Position numbers and translations under genes: made by a program. Of a stretch of DNA of 64,000 nucleotides, positions 32,585-44,575 are shown one piece after another; the stretch's first letter is position 1, and every line of letters starts with the position of its first letter. A model generated the notes under the pieces. That model did no database searches, had not been told where the DNA came from, and worked only from the letters and a program-made list of their open reading frames with translations. Source of the DNA: Dactylorhiza incarnata (taxonomy: Eukaryota; Streptophyta; Magnoliopsida; Asparagales; Orchidaceae); NCBI GenBank assembly GCA_033032865.1, contig JAWHQI010000170.1, forward strand, positions 3,345,001-3,409,000, read 5' to 3'.

Positions 32585-35500
32585 TGTAAGGCCCCCCCTC
32601 CCTAATCCTGAACCGGGTTCAGGGAGGGGGGATCTTACTGCCCAAAGAAGACCACCCAGCGCTTTCCGGGTGGCGACGTCCCACCCGCTTAAGCACTGAG
32701 CGGTCTCTTTGTCAGGCACAAGAATCACAACTTCACATCAGAACGCATAGCGGAAGCAATCAACAAAAAATAGGAAACCCAAAACACACTGCTTATATTT
32801 ACATACTTAACGGGGCCAAAGCCTAACGTTTACAAAAGTGCCTTGAAGGCTACATCGACTGACCAAAAGGGCCTAAGCCGGTCCTATACTCTAGGACTCA
32901 CGTCTCGGAAGACAGGGGGCGGGGCTGGGAAAGTCGTACGGATCATCTCCAAGGCTTCGAGATCAACCTGTGATGTGGGGGCTTCACGCTGTCCCGTCTC
33001 CTGTGATTGGTTATAAGAAATAACCGTTAGTCACAGAGCTAAGTAGAAAACACGTCCCCCTCCCCGGATCCGTATCCAGGGGGCGGCTAAAAGACAGAAT
33101 TTGAAATAGCCGAAGCAAGGAAAGGGTTAGCAGCAGGCAAATGTATATATTTATATATATATATATATAGCGGGGCTCCTGCCCTAGTATCCACAACCGC
33201 GCCGTATAGTAAATATCTAACACTATCGCGCGCATACACACACCCAGGTACTCAAGACCTGTAACCACACAAAGGACCCTGTGTCGACACAGTTTTAGAC
33301 CGCTTTAGTTCAAGCAGGGGAGCTAATCCCGCGGGCCTCACCGATGTGGCCGTCGGCGACAGTGGCCAGTCCTGCCACTTCTGAATGTAGTCGTACCGTA
33401 TCACTCAGGCCCTCCTGTACAACTTAGTGTACTGAGTGGATGTGAGCGACATCCGGCGAACTGATTTTTAAGCCGACCAGCGGAGGCGAAACTACAGGCT
33501 CAGAGGGTAATAACCCGTTGTGCCCATCTCCCTGTCGCCATGAGTCGTCAACCCACCCGCACCGGTACGAACGGTCTGCGAGCGTGACCGACCCGCCACT
33601 TCCAATCAATCTTCACCCGCTTTATATAAAACAAACCCTTAGGCCACGGGGCAATTTCTACTCGACCGGTCGCACGATCTTGGACCGGGTGGCTTAGCGG
33701 TAGGAGGGCTCCTTGCTTGGGACTAACCTGGGAGGAGAGACTCGACTCCGGGTTTTTCCCAACTAAGGCCTCGCCGAAGGGAGGATAAGCACCGCATTCG
33801 TGGCCACGGCAGCTCTGCGCTAGTAAATAAATTAGGCCGAAGAATGGGCCATGTAATAAACAGAAAAGTAGGCCGAAAGCAAAGGCCATGTATTAAACAG
33901 GAAAGTAGGCCGAAAGCAAAGGCCATGTATTAAACAGGAAAGTAGGCCGAAAGCAAAGGCCATGTATTAAACAGGAAAGTAGGCCGAAAGCAAAGGCCAT
34001 GTATTAAACAGGAAAGTAGGCCGAAAGCAAAGGCCATGTATTAAACAGGAAAGTAGGCCGAAAGCAAAGGCCATGTAAATAGGACCAGTACGAGACTGGA
34101 TTTAAATGAAAGTGCTGAATGTAGATGCGGGGGGGGACCAGTACGAGACTGGATCTAAATGATAGTACAGAATGTAAATGCGGGGGACCAGTACGAGACT
34201 GGATTTAAATGAAAGTACAGAATGTAAATGCGGGGGGGACCAGTACGAGACTGGATTTAAATGAAAGTACAGAATGTAAATGCGGGGGGACCAGTACGAG
34301 ACTGGATTTAAATGAAAGTACAGACTGTAATTGCATAAGATGAAATGGTTAGTAGTCCAATCACTCTATCAGAGGAGGCTTCGATCGACGACTCCGTACT
34401 TTTATCATTGTCGCGACGGGGTTACGTTTTGGCGCCGCGTCGCGATGTCGTTCCGATTTTTGCGTTGCTTTTCCGAGCTTAGTCGGTCTCTTAGCTTACT
34501 ATGCATAATTTTGGGATAAGTATTTAAAATATGCGTCGAGGGGACGCCGATTTATTTTAATGAATTTCGCTCTTTTCCGGGCGTCTATTTTTGTTTGAAA
34601 AGGCTTTCGAGGGGTCAAATCACAAGTCCACACTTCCTATCTTTGATAGTATTTGTAAAATACCTATATTTAGTGCCCCTAATATTTGGGGAATTTTAGA
34701 GACTCATTTGGGTATTTTATTACCTAAAATAAACTTTATATTGGGTTTTAAAAATAGTAAAACCCCTCCTAAAAATCCCAAAAAATTACAGAGGGTGCCC
34801 CTAAGGGTGAGGCACACTTTTCATTTAGAAAACTTTTTCTGAAACGACCCCATTTTTCCTCAGAAAAATGCAGAAGCCTATAGGGTGTTTGGGGTGCAAA
34901 TAGAGGCAGGGAGGGACCTGGGGGCGCCGCACCGGGCGCCGTCCTTTGTCCCCACAGCGGATCCACAGCGGATCCGCTGTGGGGGCACTCAAACCCACGC
35001 GGGGGCGGGAGTTAAGGCTACAGGAGCCGTTGATCTCCCGGGGGAGATCGAACGGCTCCCGTCAGCCCTGACGGGAGACGGCCGCTGCCGCCGCCGGCAG
35101 CGGCCGGTTGTGGCCGGCGCCGCCCCCGGTCGGTGCGCCGGGGGCGGGCGACCACTCCGGTGGTGGTCCGGCGGCCTGGCGCCGCCGGCCACCGCCGGGG
35201 CTCGTGCCGCAAGGGCACGGGGGCGGTGGCGGCCCGCACGCCTCCTGCATGCTTGCCGCCACCGCCTCCACCGGAGGGGATGGGGTGGTAGGTGCCCCCG
35301 GCCGGTGCGCCGGGGGCCGGCGACTCCTCCGGGGGTGGTCCGGCGACCTGGCACCGCCGGCCACCGCCGGGGGAGGGATTAAAAGGGGCGGGCGGCGGCG
35401 GCGTGGCCTGCATGGGCCATGCAGGCCGCGGTGCCGCCGCTCCTGCCGAGTGCTGCCCTCCCGGCCGCCACTGGACGGGGCGCCGGGGAGGGGGCAACCC

Positions 35501-35978
35501 TCCGGCGGTGGCCCGGCGGCCTGGAGCCGCCGGCCGCCGCCGGGGGGTTTTGGCTATTCCTATACAGGAAAGCAGGGGAGGCGGGGAAGGCCACGGGTGC
35601 CGCCGGCGGCCCGGCCGCCTCCCCAGCGCCGGCGCCGAGGTCCCCGACGGGGACCTGTTGACCTCCTTCCCCCCCTCAGCGCCACCACCGGCGCTGGGGA
35701 AGAGTAGGTCTTCTGCCGGCCTCCTCCCCGAGCCTTGCCAAGGCTCGGGCGGCGGCCGGCGGCGCTCCGGCGGCAGGGGAGATGGGGGTTCTACCCTAGA
35801 GGTGGGAAGGAGGAGGAGGAGGTCTCTACCTGGGGTGGAGGGGGTGCTCGGGAGGAGGAAGGGTGGTGGTGGCCGGCCATGGAGGAGGAAGAGGAGGGTG
35901 GTGGCGGCTTGGCTCCGGCTAGCTCCGGCGAGGGGGTGGCCGGCTGGGTTGGGGTGCTGGCAGAGGGGAGCTGAGGGG

Positions 35979-36019
<41 letters not shown>

Positions 36020-37495
36020 GTGGTGTGTGGGGGAGGAATGGAGGGGCTGCCCCTCCTTTTATAGGAAGGAGGGGAGCCATCCCCCCCCCCCCCCCCCCCC
36101 CTCTTTTCCTCACGTGCATGAAAGGGTGGGGGGGTGAGTGGGGGAAGATATTTTCTCCCCCCCCCCTTTCCTTTCTTACCCTAATAGGGGGGTCGTGGTT
36201 TGACCGGGGTCTATCTAGGTTCTTCGAGGCCGATAAGAGTTGCCGGGGCCGTTGCCGGGCTCGTGTGCTTTATACCTCGTGCGTTTCACCGAGGCGATCT
36301 GCATAGTGCTAAAGTGGCATACTCTCCATATGACCTTGTATCGAGGTGCAACGAGTTCCGTGGTGCCTGTATTGTCCACACAAGTTCAACGAGTCTGACG
36401 GAAGTCGATTTGGGGTACGTACGGTCACTATAATAATGAGGTAGCGGCGCGCTACGACACCCGAAATGGTCGTTTTCTCCAAACGACTTCGGATCGAGGC
36501 GCAACGAATTCCGTTGCACTCGTATGGTTCCTACGAGTCCAACGGATCCGACGGAAGTCGAATCGGGGTTCGTTTGGCCACTGTACCCCCAATGACTTAG
36601 TTGCGGCGCGCAACGTTACTAAAAAAGGTCGTTTTCTTCAAACGACTTCGGATTGAGGCGCAACGAATTCCGTTGCACTTGTATGGTTCATACGAGTTCA
36701 GCGGATCTGACGGAAGTCAAATCGGGGTTCGTTTGGTCACTGTACCCCAATGACTTAGTTGCGGCGCGCAACGCTACTAAAAACGGTCATTTTCTTCAAA
36801 CGACTTCGGATTGAGGCGCAACGAATTCCGTTGCACTCGTATGGTTCATACGAGTTCAGCGGATCTGACGGAAGTCAAATCGGGGTTCGTTTGGTCACTG
36901 TACCCCAATGACTTAGTTGCGGCGCGCAACGCTACTAAAAACGGTCATTTTCTTCAAACGACTTCGGATTGAGGCGCAACGAATTCCGTTGCACTCGTAT
37001 GGTTCATACGAGTTCAGCGGATCTGACGGAAGTCAAATCGGGGTTCGTTTGGTCACTGTACCCCCAATGACTTAGTTGCGGCGCGCAACGCTACTAAAAA
37101 CGGTCATTTTCTTCAAACGACTTCGGATTGAGGCGCAACGAATTCCGTTGCACTCGTATGGTTCATACGAGTTCAGCGGATCTGACGGAAGTCAAATCGG
37201 GGTTCGTTTGGTCACTGTACCCCAATGACTTATTTGCGGCGCGCAACGCTACTAAAAATGGTCGTTTTCTTCAAACGACTTCGGACTGAGGCGCAACGAA
37301 TTCCGTTGCACTCGTATGGTTCATACGAGTTCAACGGATCTGACGGAAGTCAAATCGGGGTTCGTCTGGTCACTGTACCCTAATGACTTAGTTGCGGCGC
37401 GCAACGCTACTTAAAATGGTCGTTTTCTATCGTTCGGGTCTACTTTTATTGGGCTTACTAGGGTCTAGTGGCCCAATAAAAGTCGGGATGTTACA
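32585..37495 (-). repeat. L3 5' LTR (4911 bp)
   Basis: Twin of 22709-27577. TATA-like TATATAAAG at 33620-33628 (minus). The main length difference is about 37 bp near 34957-34996, where this copy has a perfect palindrome CCACAGCGGATCCGCTGTGG that the other copy lacks. Confidence 0.95.
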
Positions 37496-38741
37496 TCATC
37501 CTCCTGTCGTAGGTCCGGGCGACACGCATTTGGTAGAGTGCAGCACGGTGAGCAGCGCTGTCTCGAACTTCTGGGATTAGATCGAGGTTTTCTCGGAGCA
37601 GTCCATCATTCTTGCTGGGGTCGAAGGTTAGTACTCGAGCACTCAGAATGCCGATGTCGACGGGGATGATAGCTTCGGTTCCGTAACAGAGGTTATAAGG
37701 TGTCTCCCCTGTAGGAGTCCTCTCTGTTGTACGATACGCCCACAACACATTCGGGAGCGCATCTACCCACTGTCCCCCGGCTTCTTCCAAGCGTGTTTTC
37801 AGTCCTTTGAGGATGGTGCGGTTTGTGACTTCTACTTGTCCGTTGGTTTGCGGATGTGTCACGGCCGTGTGACGCAGGTTGATCTTCAGATCCTCGCACA
37901 TCTTGGTGAAGGACTTCCCAGTGAATTGAGTGTCGTTGTCGGCAATGATCGCAGCCGGGATGCCGAAGCGGCAGACGATGTTCTTCCAGACGAATTGTTT
38001 GGCGTTTTCTTCCGTAATTTTGGCCAGGGGCTCCGCCTCCACCCATTTGGTGAAGTAGTCGATGGCTAGGATGATGAACTTCCTCTGCCCGGATGCTAGA
38101 GGTAGGGGACCGAGGAGGTCGATCCCCCACTGCGCGAATGGACACGCACTCTGCAGTGTGGAAAGTGAGACCGGGGGTTGATGAGGCATGTTGGCGTGCA
38201 GCTGACAGCTTTTGCACCTCTGGACAAAGTCGGTCGCGTCCTTCCTCATTGTTGGCCAATAGAAGCCTTGACGCAGTATTTTCCGCGCTAATGCCTTCCC
38301 GCCTAGGTGCTCTCCGCAGACTCCTCCGTGTACTTCCCTGAGGGCGTAGTCCGCCTCGCCCGCTTGCAGGCATTTTAGATATGGTCCTGAGAATGCCCGT
38401 TTGTAAAGCTCCCCGTCTATAATGGTGAACGATGCTGCCCGCATTCGTAGCCTTCGCGCCTCTAGGCGATCTTCGGGAAGGTGCCCTTGCTCGAGGTAAG
38501 CTCGCAATGGGGTCATCCAGGATGACTCTTCCTGGTGGATGGCTGCGATTTCCCATGGCCCTTGAATGCTTGGGATCACGACTTCTTCGATTCGGCGTCT
38601 TCGAGACTGGTAGCTGGAGGGTGAGGTGGCGAGCTTGGATAGAGCATCCGCCCTGGAATTCTGCTCTCGGGGGATGTGTAGAATCTGATACGATGAGATC
38701 TTCTGGAGAAGTGATTTCGCGAATGCGAGGTACTTTGCCAT
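37496..38741 (-). pseudogene. L2b integrase (N-terminal and core), interrupted by L3
   Basis: Starts after stops in the RNase H spacer. It shows the zinc region (GVCGEHLGGK....ILRQGFYWPTM, CKSCQLHAN), then the catalytic core WGIDLLGPL, AAIIADNDTQFTG and HPQTNGQVEVTNR (Asp, Asp, Glu). The protein is cut at ..RTYDRRM by L3 (TCATC) and resumes at 22707. In an intact Tat element this domain inserts the cDNA into the genome. Confidence 0.9.
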
Positions 38742-38840
38742 CTGTTCTCTCTTAGCCTCGTAATCTCATTCAACCTGTGAGACCACGATTTGGGAGTCTG
38801 TTTAGATCGTTAGGTTCTCGGCTTTGCAGTCGATGGCGAG

Positions 38841-39473
38841 TCAGAGACCGGCGATCAGTGCTTCGCATTCCGCGATGTTTGCGGGGAACTTTAGCCGGAG
38901 TCCGTAATCCAGGGTGATCTCTTCGGGGCTTATGAGGAGCAATCCTGCTCCGGCCCCTTCAGCTCCAGAGGCGCCGTCGACATAGAGGGTCCAACGGGGG
39001 CTGGTGGTATCTTTGATGAGGGTTGTTTCTGGCGGGATGGTGTATTCCACCGCGAAGTCGGCGAGCACCTGTGACTTGATGTCGGGCCGAGGCAGGAATT
39101 GGATGTCGAACTCGCCGAGTTCTACGACCCACTTTACAAGTCTCCCCGAGACTTCCGGCTTCTGGAGGATTGCCCGCAATGGGAGTTGTGTCAATACCTT
39201 GACCGCATGAGCCTGGAAGTAGGGTCTAAGTTTTCTAGCTGAGAAAACAAGAGCCAAGGCTGTCTTGTCTGCTGCCGGATATCTGGTTTCGGTGTCGGTG
39301 AGGACTTTGCTGAGGTAGTAGATCGGTCGCTGCACCCCTCCTTCGTCTTTCACGAGCACTGAGCTAAGAGCCGTAGGCGACACGGCCAGGTACAAGAACA
39401 GAGTTTCCCCGGGGGTGGGCTTTGACAGAAGCGGTGGCGAAGCCAGGTACTGTTTGAGAAGCTCGAAGGCCAC
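38841..39473 (-). pseudogene. L2b RNase H and second (Tat-type) RNase H
   Basis: Begins with the first RNase H (LLKQYLASPPLLSKP, TALALVFSARKLRPYF). A second RNase H-like start follows (WTLYVDGASGAEGAGAG), the dual RNase H layout known from the Tat lineage. It ends at a TGA (38841-38843) where the related copy at 55383 has an Arg codon. Two further in-frame stops lie between here and the integrase (38801-38803, 38766-38768). Confidence 0.85.
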
Positions 39474-40339
39474 TGGAAACCTGAATGGCGCGCTCCCCGG
39501 AGGATTTTGAAGAAGGGGAGGAACTTATCTCCCGTTCGTGATAGGAAACGGGACAAAGCAGTGATCCTCCCGTTTAGGCGTTGTACTTCCTTAATTGAGC
39601 GAGGTGGCGACATATCCTCCAACGCCTTGATCTTTTCGGGGTTGGCCTCAATTCCCCGATGGATTACCATGAAACCTAGAAACTTCCCCGCCGTCACACC
39701 AAACGCACACTTGCTGGGATTGAGCCGCATCTGGAAGCGACGGAGAAGCAGGAAGCACTTTTCCAAGTCTTCCAAGTGGTCGCGCCGGTGGACGCTCTTT
39801 ACTAGCATATCGTCCACGTAAACCTCCATCGTTTTTCCGATGAGGTCCTTGAAGACCTTGTTCATCAGCCTTTGGTAGGTGGCTCCGGCATTTTTAAGGC
39901 CGAAAGGCATCACCTTGTAGCAGTAGACTCCCCGGTCGGTGCGGAAGGCAGTATGTTCTTCGTCTGCGGGGTTCATCCTTATCTGGTTGTAACCTGAATA
40001 AGCATCCATGAAGCTGAGCAGCTCATGGCCTGCCGTAGCGTCGACGAGCTGGTCAATCCTTGGGAGGGGGAAGCTGTCCTTCGGGCACGCTTGGTTCAGA
40101 TTGTTGTAGTCGACGCACATCCGCCACTTTCCCGAGGCCTTCTTCACCATGACTACGTTGGCGAGCCATGTGGGGTATTCTGCTTCGCGTATGAATCGTG
40201 CCTCTATGAGCTTAGCTACCTCCTCCTCGATCGCCTTTAAACGCTCGGGGGCAAAGTTCCTCTTCTTTTGAATCACGGGTCTGCAGGCGGGGTTGATGTT
40301 TAGCGAGTGATAGATAACGTTAGGATCTACCCCAGGCAT
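39350..40339 (-). pseudogene. L2b reverse transcriptase
   Basis: Complete RT core: SLNINPACRPVIQKKRNF, KASGKWRMCVDYNNLN, SFPLPRIDQLVD, MPFGLKNAGATYQRLM and the catalytic YVDD (MEVYVDDMLVKS). The frame breaks after SGFQW, where a 17-19-nt stretch present in the related copy (near 56010) is missing at about 39475. That shifts the last 40 residues into nonsense. Confidence 0.9.
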
Positions 40340-40615
40340 GTCTTCCGGGCTCCAAGCGAAAATGTCTTCGTTCTCCTGCAGGAAGGTGGCGAACTTTTCT
40401 CGCTCTTTTTGTGTTAAGAGTGACCCGACCTGAACAGTTCGAGTCGGGTCTCGTCAGGAGAGTGGTATTTCTACCAGCCCTTCAACGGGCGCTCCTCGTT
40501 GCAAAGTAGCCTCGTCTCGCAGGTCGAAGTTATTGATGTTGAGAGCGGTCGCCCTTGCTGGTTGGGCCTGCTTCAGGTAGCAGGTCCTGGCTGCCTCTTG
40601 GTCTCCTCTTACGAC

Positions 40616-42652
40616 TCATATTCCTGCGGCAGTAGGGAACTTCATAGCTAGGTGTGGAATGGAAGGGATTGCCCCAAAGATCGACTGGAGCGGTCTCCCG
40701 AAGATGGCATTATAGGCGGAGGTGGACTCTACCACCATGAACTGGATGTTGTGCGTTGACTGTCTTGGAAATTCGCCCAATGTGACTGGGAGAATGATCA
40801 TGCCTTGCACCGGGACAGGTCTGTTGTCGAAGCCATAGACGGGCCCGGCTGCAGGACTAAGCTGGTCTTTTGTGAGCTTCATACTTTGCAAAGTGGAGAG
40901 AAATAAGACATCGACCGAGCTTCCATTGTCGACCAGTATTCTCTTCACCTTGAAGTAGGGATCCCCGATCCCTGCGCTGATCACGAGTGGATCCTGGTGC
41001 GGAAGCCGCAACCCTTGCAAGTCTTCATCTCCGAAAGCTATCGTAATATCTTGCTTGAGTTTTTTGTCTTTGTGGTCTCTTACGGGCTGGGCAATTGAGA
41101 GGATCTGTGATGCTGAGACGGGGGGTCCGGCGATCGTCTCGATTTCTCCTACCATCGGCCTTCCTCCCCCCGCGCCTTGGTGGGTGGGGGGCTGCTCCCC
41201 TGCATCCCTAGGCTGCTGGGGCTGATTGGGAATCTGGCCTTGTAGGAATCTTCCCAGGAGTCCCTGGCGGATGAGGCGCTCGATTTCTTCTTTGAGTCTG
41301 GTGCACTCCTCAGTGGTATGCCCGGTTCCCCGATGGAACTCGCAGTACCTGGACTGGTCGCCCCTTGGATTTGGCGGGGGTATCCTGGGCATGCGGAGCT
41401 CGGGGTTGTTCTGTATGGCGTAGAGCACATTCGTTCTGGTGGTGTTCAATGGGGTGTAGGTCCTGGGCGGCTGTGGTCCCAGATCCCTCTGGTGGTTACG
41501 CCGACGTTCATCGCCGCGACGCTCCTCGCCGCGATGTTCTTCTCGTTCGCGAGGGGCTTGATCTGATCCCCTCTTCCTTCCATGGCTTCCTTCGAATTGC
41601 CGACGGTGTGCTTCGATAGCCTCATCTGCAGCTATCTGTGCTTCAACCCGATGAACGAGGTCGGGATAACTTGGTACGGTTTCTCTCATGAGAGCCGAGT
41701 AGAAGCCACTTGGGCGGAGTCCTCCCAGGAAAACTCCTCGCAGGAGCTCGGGGTCGACCCCTGGGATCTGTCGAGCCTCGGTAGTGAAGCGTCGGAAGAA
41801 ATCTTTGAGTGTTTTTCCATCGTTCTGGCGGATTCCTGAGAGGTGGGAGGGATCCCGAATAATTCGGCGGTTGGCAATGAACTGATCCACGAACTGCTGC
41901 GCCATTTCTGTGAAGTTGTTGATGGCCCCATTCCGCAGGGAATGGAACCAAGTGCGCGCTTGTCCCTTCAAGGTTGCTGGGAACACTTGGCAGAGGAGCT
42001 GATCAGGAGCGCTGTAAATCCTCATGACGGTGGTGAAGTGATTGACGTGTTCCAGTGGATCGTCCGTCCCGTCGAACGTCTCGATGTTGGGAAGCTTGAA
42101 GCCATTAGGAATTGGATGGGCTAAGACTTGAGGTGATAGCGGGGAGCCATGATGCGCGGGACGGCGGGCGAGAGCGGCGCGTCGTCCTGCTTGGGCATAC
42201 TCTTCCTCTATCATGTTTCGTATCTCTTCCCGCATAGCTCTTTCCACTGCTTGCTCAGGGGCAGCTCTTCCGTGGTGGTGGCGGCGGTGATCAGCTTCTG
42301 GGCCTCCAGCTGGTGGGCCAAGGTGAGCGGTACTTGCCGCATTGGAGAATCCTTCTGAAGCTTCGTCTTCTTGGACAGCCTCCCCGTTCGGGGCATGATT
42401 CAGAGTCGGGGGCGGCGGTGCGTTCAAAGCTGGCGGTTGGTTCGGAACTTGAGGAGCCCCAAGATTCCTCACGAGGGCCAACATCTCAGCATGATGTTCT
42501 TCGATCTGCTGCATGCGCACCTCCAAACCTGCTGCAGGTGCATGCAGCGCCTCCTCCGTGGGAGGTGCATTGATAAGTGAGTGGGAGGGAGCTGGGTCGA
42601 CGCGTCCTTCCGGCATCGATCCTTCAGTAATGCGAGCACTCTTTCTTGTCAT
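40616..42652 (-). pseudogene. L2b gag-protease
   Basis: 678 residues. The start is ATG 42652, 34 nt after the primer site. The capsid region begins around residue 165 (PNIETFDGTDDPLEHV, ARTWFHSL, FFRRFTTEARQIPGVD). A CEFHRGTGHTTEEC box (CX2HX4HX4C) acts as the zinc-knuckle equivalent. The protease block carries VDNGSSVDVLF as catalytic site and AYNAIFGRP downstream. It ends at a TGA where the related copy reads Gly; a second TGA lies at 40454-40456 before the RT. Confidence 0.9.
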
Positions 42653-42686
42653 AGCAGTTGGCTCTCGAAGAGTTTTTCGGGAAAGT

Positions 42687-42706
42687 TTCCCACAGACGGC
42701 GCCAAA
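42687..42706 (-). promoter_or_regulatory. L2b primer binding site
   Basis: TTTGGCGCCGTCTGTGGGAA on the minus strand, one base inside the 5' LTR, the typical start of Tat-lineage primer sites. Confidence 0.85.
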
Positions 42707-42707
42707 C

Positions 42708-43989
42708 TGTTGCGGAACGCTTAGGGCTCGTGGTAGACCGGTTCACTTGAACCACCTTAGCTCGTGAGCGAACTAAGCGCGTAAACAGTCAATTAGAGAC
42801 TTGCTGAGTACACAGGGACTTTTTAACGTGGAAAACCCGGAAAGGGTAAAAAACCACGCGGCCGGAGCTGTGCCGACCAAACTTCACTATCTTCTGGGGG
42901 TTACAACTTGGAAACTAGAACTTGAGCGCGACAGGTCGCTGCTCGTTACAATATTTGGAGAGAGAGAGAGAACGAGCTCCGAGGGTGACAGGCCACCTCT
43001 CGGAAAAGCTAAGTCTTTTCCCTTCTAAGAATGCTAGTCGCCTTTCGGAAGTGAGACGGCTAGTCGCCTTTTCCTTCTGAGAATGCTAGTCGCCTTTCGG
43101 AAGTGAGAAGGCTAGTCGCCTTTTTCTTCTGAGAATGCTAGTCGCCTTTCGGAAGTGAGAAGACTAGTCGCCTTTCGGGATGATGAAGATCTTCAAGTCC
43201 ACGAAGGAGATCTTCAAGTGCCGAAGGAGAATTCTGCAAAAGTCTGCAAGGAGCTCTCCCGGGTCCAGAAGTCAAGGTCCTTTCAAATGAAGCATTGGGG
43301 CTCCTTTTATAGCTTTGGACGGGGGCGACCCGGTAATTTTGTCGTTGGTAGTTTCCATAAATGCTCGGTGGACGAATCATATTCTCCGGTTCGGGGCCCT
43401 CGGATCGCCATTTTTCGTAAATGACCACCTTGCCCCTCGGGCAGCTTGGGCAGCTCGGGCAGCTCGGGCGGTTCCGTTGGAGGCGAAAAAGGCGACTGAC
43501 TGTTCCTGAAAAGTGAGAAGCCTGAAAGACAAAAAGTGAGAAGCCGGAAAGACAAAAAGTGAGAAGCCGGAAACCCAAAAAGTGAGAAGCCGGAAACCCA
43601 AAAAGTGAGAAGCCGGAAAGACAAAAAGTGAGAAAGCTTCCTGATCGCGCTCAGAAACGTTCTGAGCGCGCGCTAGCGCTGAAGTGCTCCAAGTGCGCAA
43701 CGAACCACGGAGATGCCTCGGGTGGACGGCGGACGGGGAGTTGCCCCCCAAAGGGGGGACCGGGATCCTTTGGCGAGGAGAGGGCGCCGGACCGCACCCC
43801 GAGGAGGGGTGGGCGCGGCCGCGCACCCCAAAGAAAAAGGGGGGGTGCGGATTGGCCGGCCGCACCCCCAAGGGCGGTGCGGTCGGGGGGTGCAGCCTGT
43901 GTGCTACCGCGCTCTTTGACCGTCGACCCCTCCTCTCTTTTCCGAGGCTTTCTTCAGGTGCGTCCTAAGGCCTTTACGGGTGTACAACA
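42708..43989 (-). repeat. L2b 5' LTR (1282 bp)
   Basis: Minus-strand start TGTTGTACACCC, end CCGCAACA. TATA box at 43303-43311 (minus). About 2-3% different from the 3' LTR by eye outside the arrays. Nearly all of the hairpin array is absent. Confidence 0.95.
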
Positions 43990-44276
43990 AGTCTAGAATA
44001 TTCTTTACTTTGGAGAGAAACCTCTTTGGGGCCTATAAAAGGGGAAGACCCATCATTTGTAACGATCCAAGGAATCCAAGTTAGCATCCAAGTTTTGTAG
44101 AAGCAATAAAGTTCTTTGAGTTATTTCACTTGTGAGCTTTCTATTGAGTTGTTTTCTCACTCTTCTCTTCATCACCACCTAATTCTTGCAGGAGAGACTG
44201 ACTTAGCTAGGCTACGCATAGTGGCAAGGAGGAGCTAAAGCCGCACGAGAGTTTGTAAGGAGACAAGTCTGTGACA
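43990..44276 (+). repeat. L1 3' LTR, right part
   Basis: Continues the LTR after L2b, starting with the AGTCT duplication and GAATATTC, then TATA (44034-44041), and ending GTGACA. Homologous to 9709-9994. Confidence 0.9.
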
Positions 44277-44575
44277 GCGTGCTCCATTATTGTTGCGATT
44301 AAACTATAAAAATGTTTAAATAAAGACCATATTTGAATGAATTGAAGACTACTAGCTCAATGTGCATTATTAATAGCTAAATATAAGGTTGTATATATAA
44401 TGCATTATCATGTTGGAACATTCAACCATCTCCTTCGTCTTCATTCTTGTGAGGATCCCTATGCCCTCGTAACATCTTTGAACCCGCACCACATATTGAC
44501 AATACAACTCATGTCACACACGTTTCATGCATTAACATTCTCACTTGCACATATTTATAAATTTATTATAATTAT

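Larger units (their letters stand above)
22709..37495 (-). mobile_element. L3: Tekay-type chromovirus with giant LTRs
   Basis: 14787 bp, ends TGTAAGG...TGTTACA on the plus strand (TGTAACATCCC start on the minus strand, as usual in Tekay/Del elements). TCATC target duplications at 22704-22708 and 37496-37500. LTRs of 4869 and 4911 bp flank only 5.0 kb of interior. Gag, protease, RT, RNase H, integrase and a C-terminal chromodomain-like segment are present. Very high LTR identity makes it the youngest insertion here. One frameshift lies between RT and RNase H. Confidence 0.95.
19962..43989 (-). mobile_element. L2b: Tat-lineage Ty3/gypsy element carrying L3
   Basis: 24028 bp including the 14.8-kb L3 insertion, so about 9.2 kb on its own. 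Ends TGTTGCGG...TACAACA with AGTCT target duplications at 19957-19961 and 43990-43994. It reads on the minus strand: 5' LTR 42708-43989, primer site, gag-protease, RT, RNase H plus a second RNase H, integrase (split by L3), a repeat-rich 3' leader, polypurine tract, 3' LTR 19962-21503. At least five stops and one frameshift disable it. Confidence 0.9.
9144..44276 (+). mobile_element. L1: gag-only LTR retrotransposon, host of the nest
   Basis: Outermost and oldest member. With the insertions removed it is about 2.85 kb: 5' LTR (9144-9994), primer site, a gag-like remnant (18386-18877), a polypurine tract, and a 3' LTR split into 19386-19961 and 43990-44276. No protease, RT or integrase remains. 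Its two LTRs differ by roughly 10% by eye over the first 200 bp. No direct target duplication is evident; the flanks CACGC and GCGTG are reverse complements instead. Confidence 0.85.

Noticed and set aside
37693..38556. 287-codon minus frame overlapping the L2b integrase
   Set aside because: Shadow frame of the integrase, without a domain of its own.
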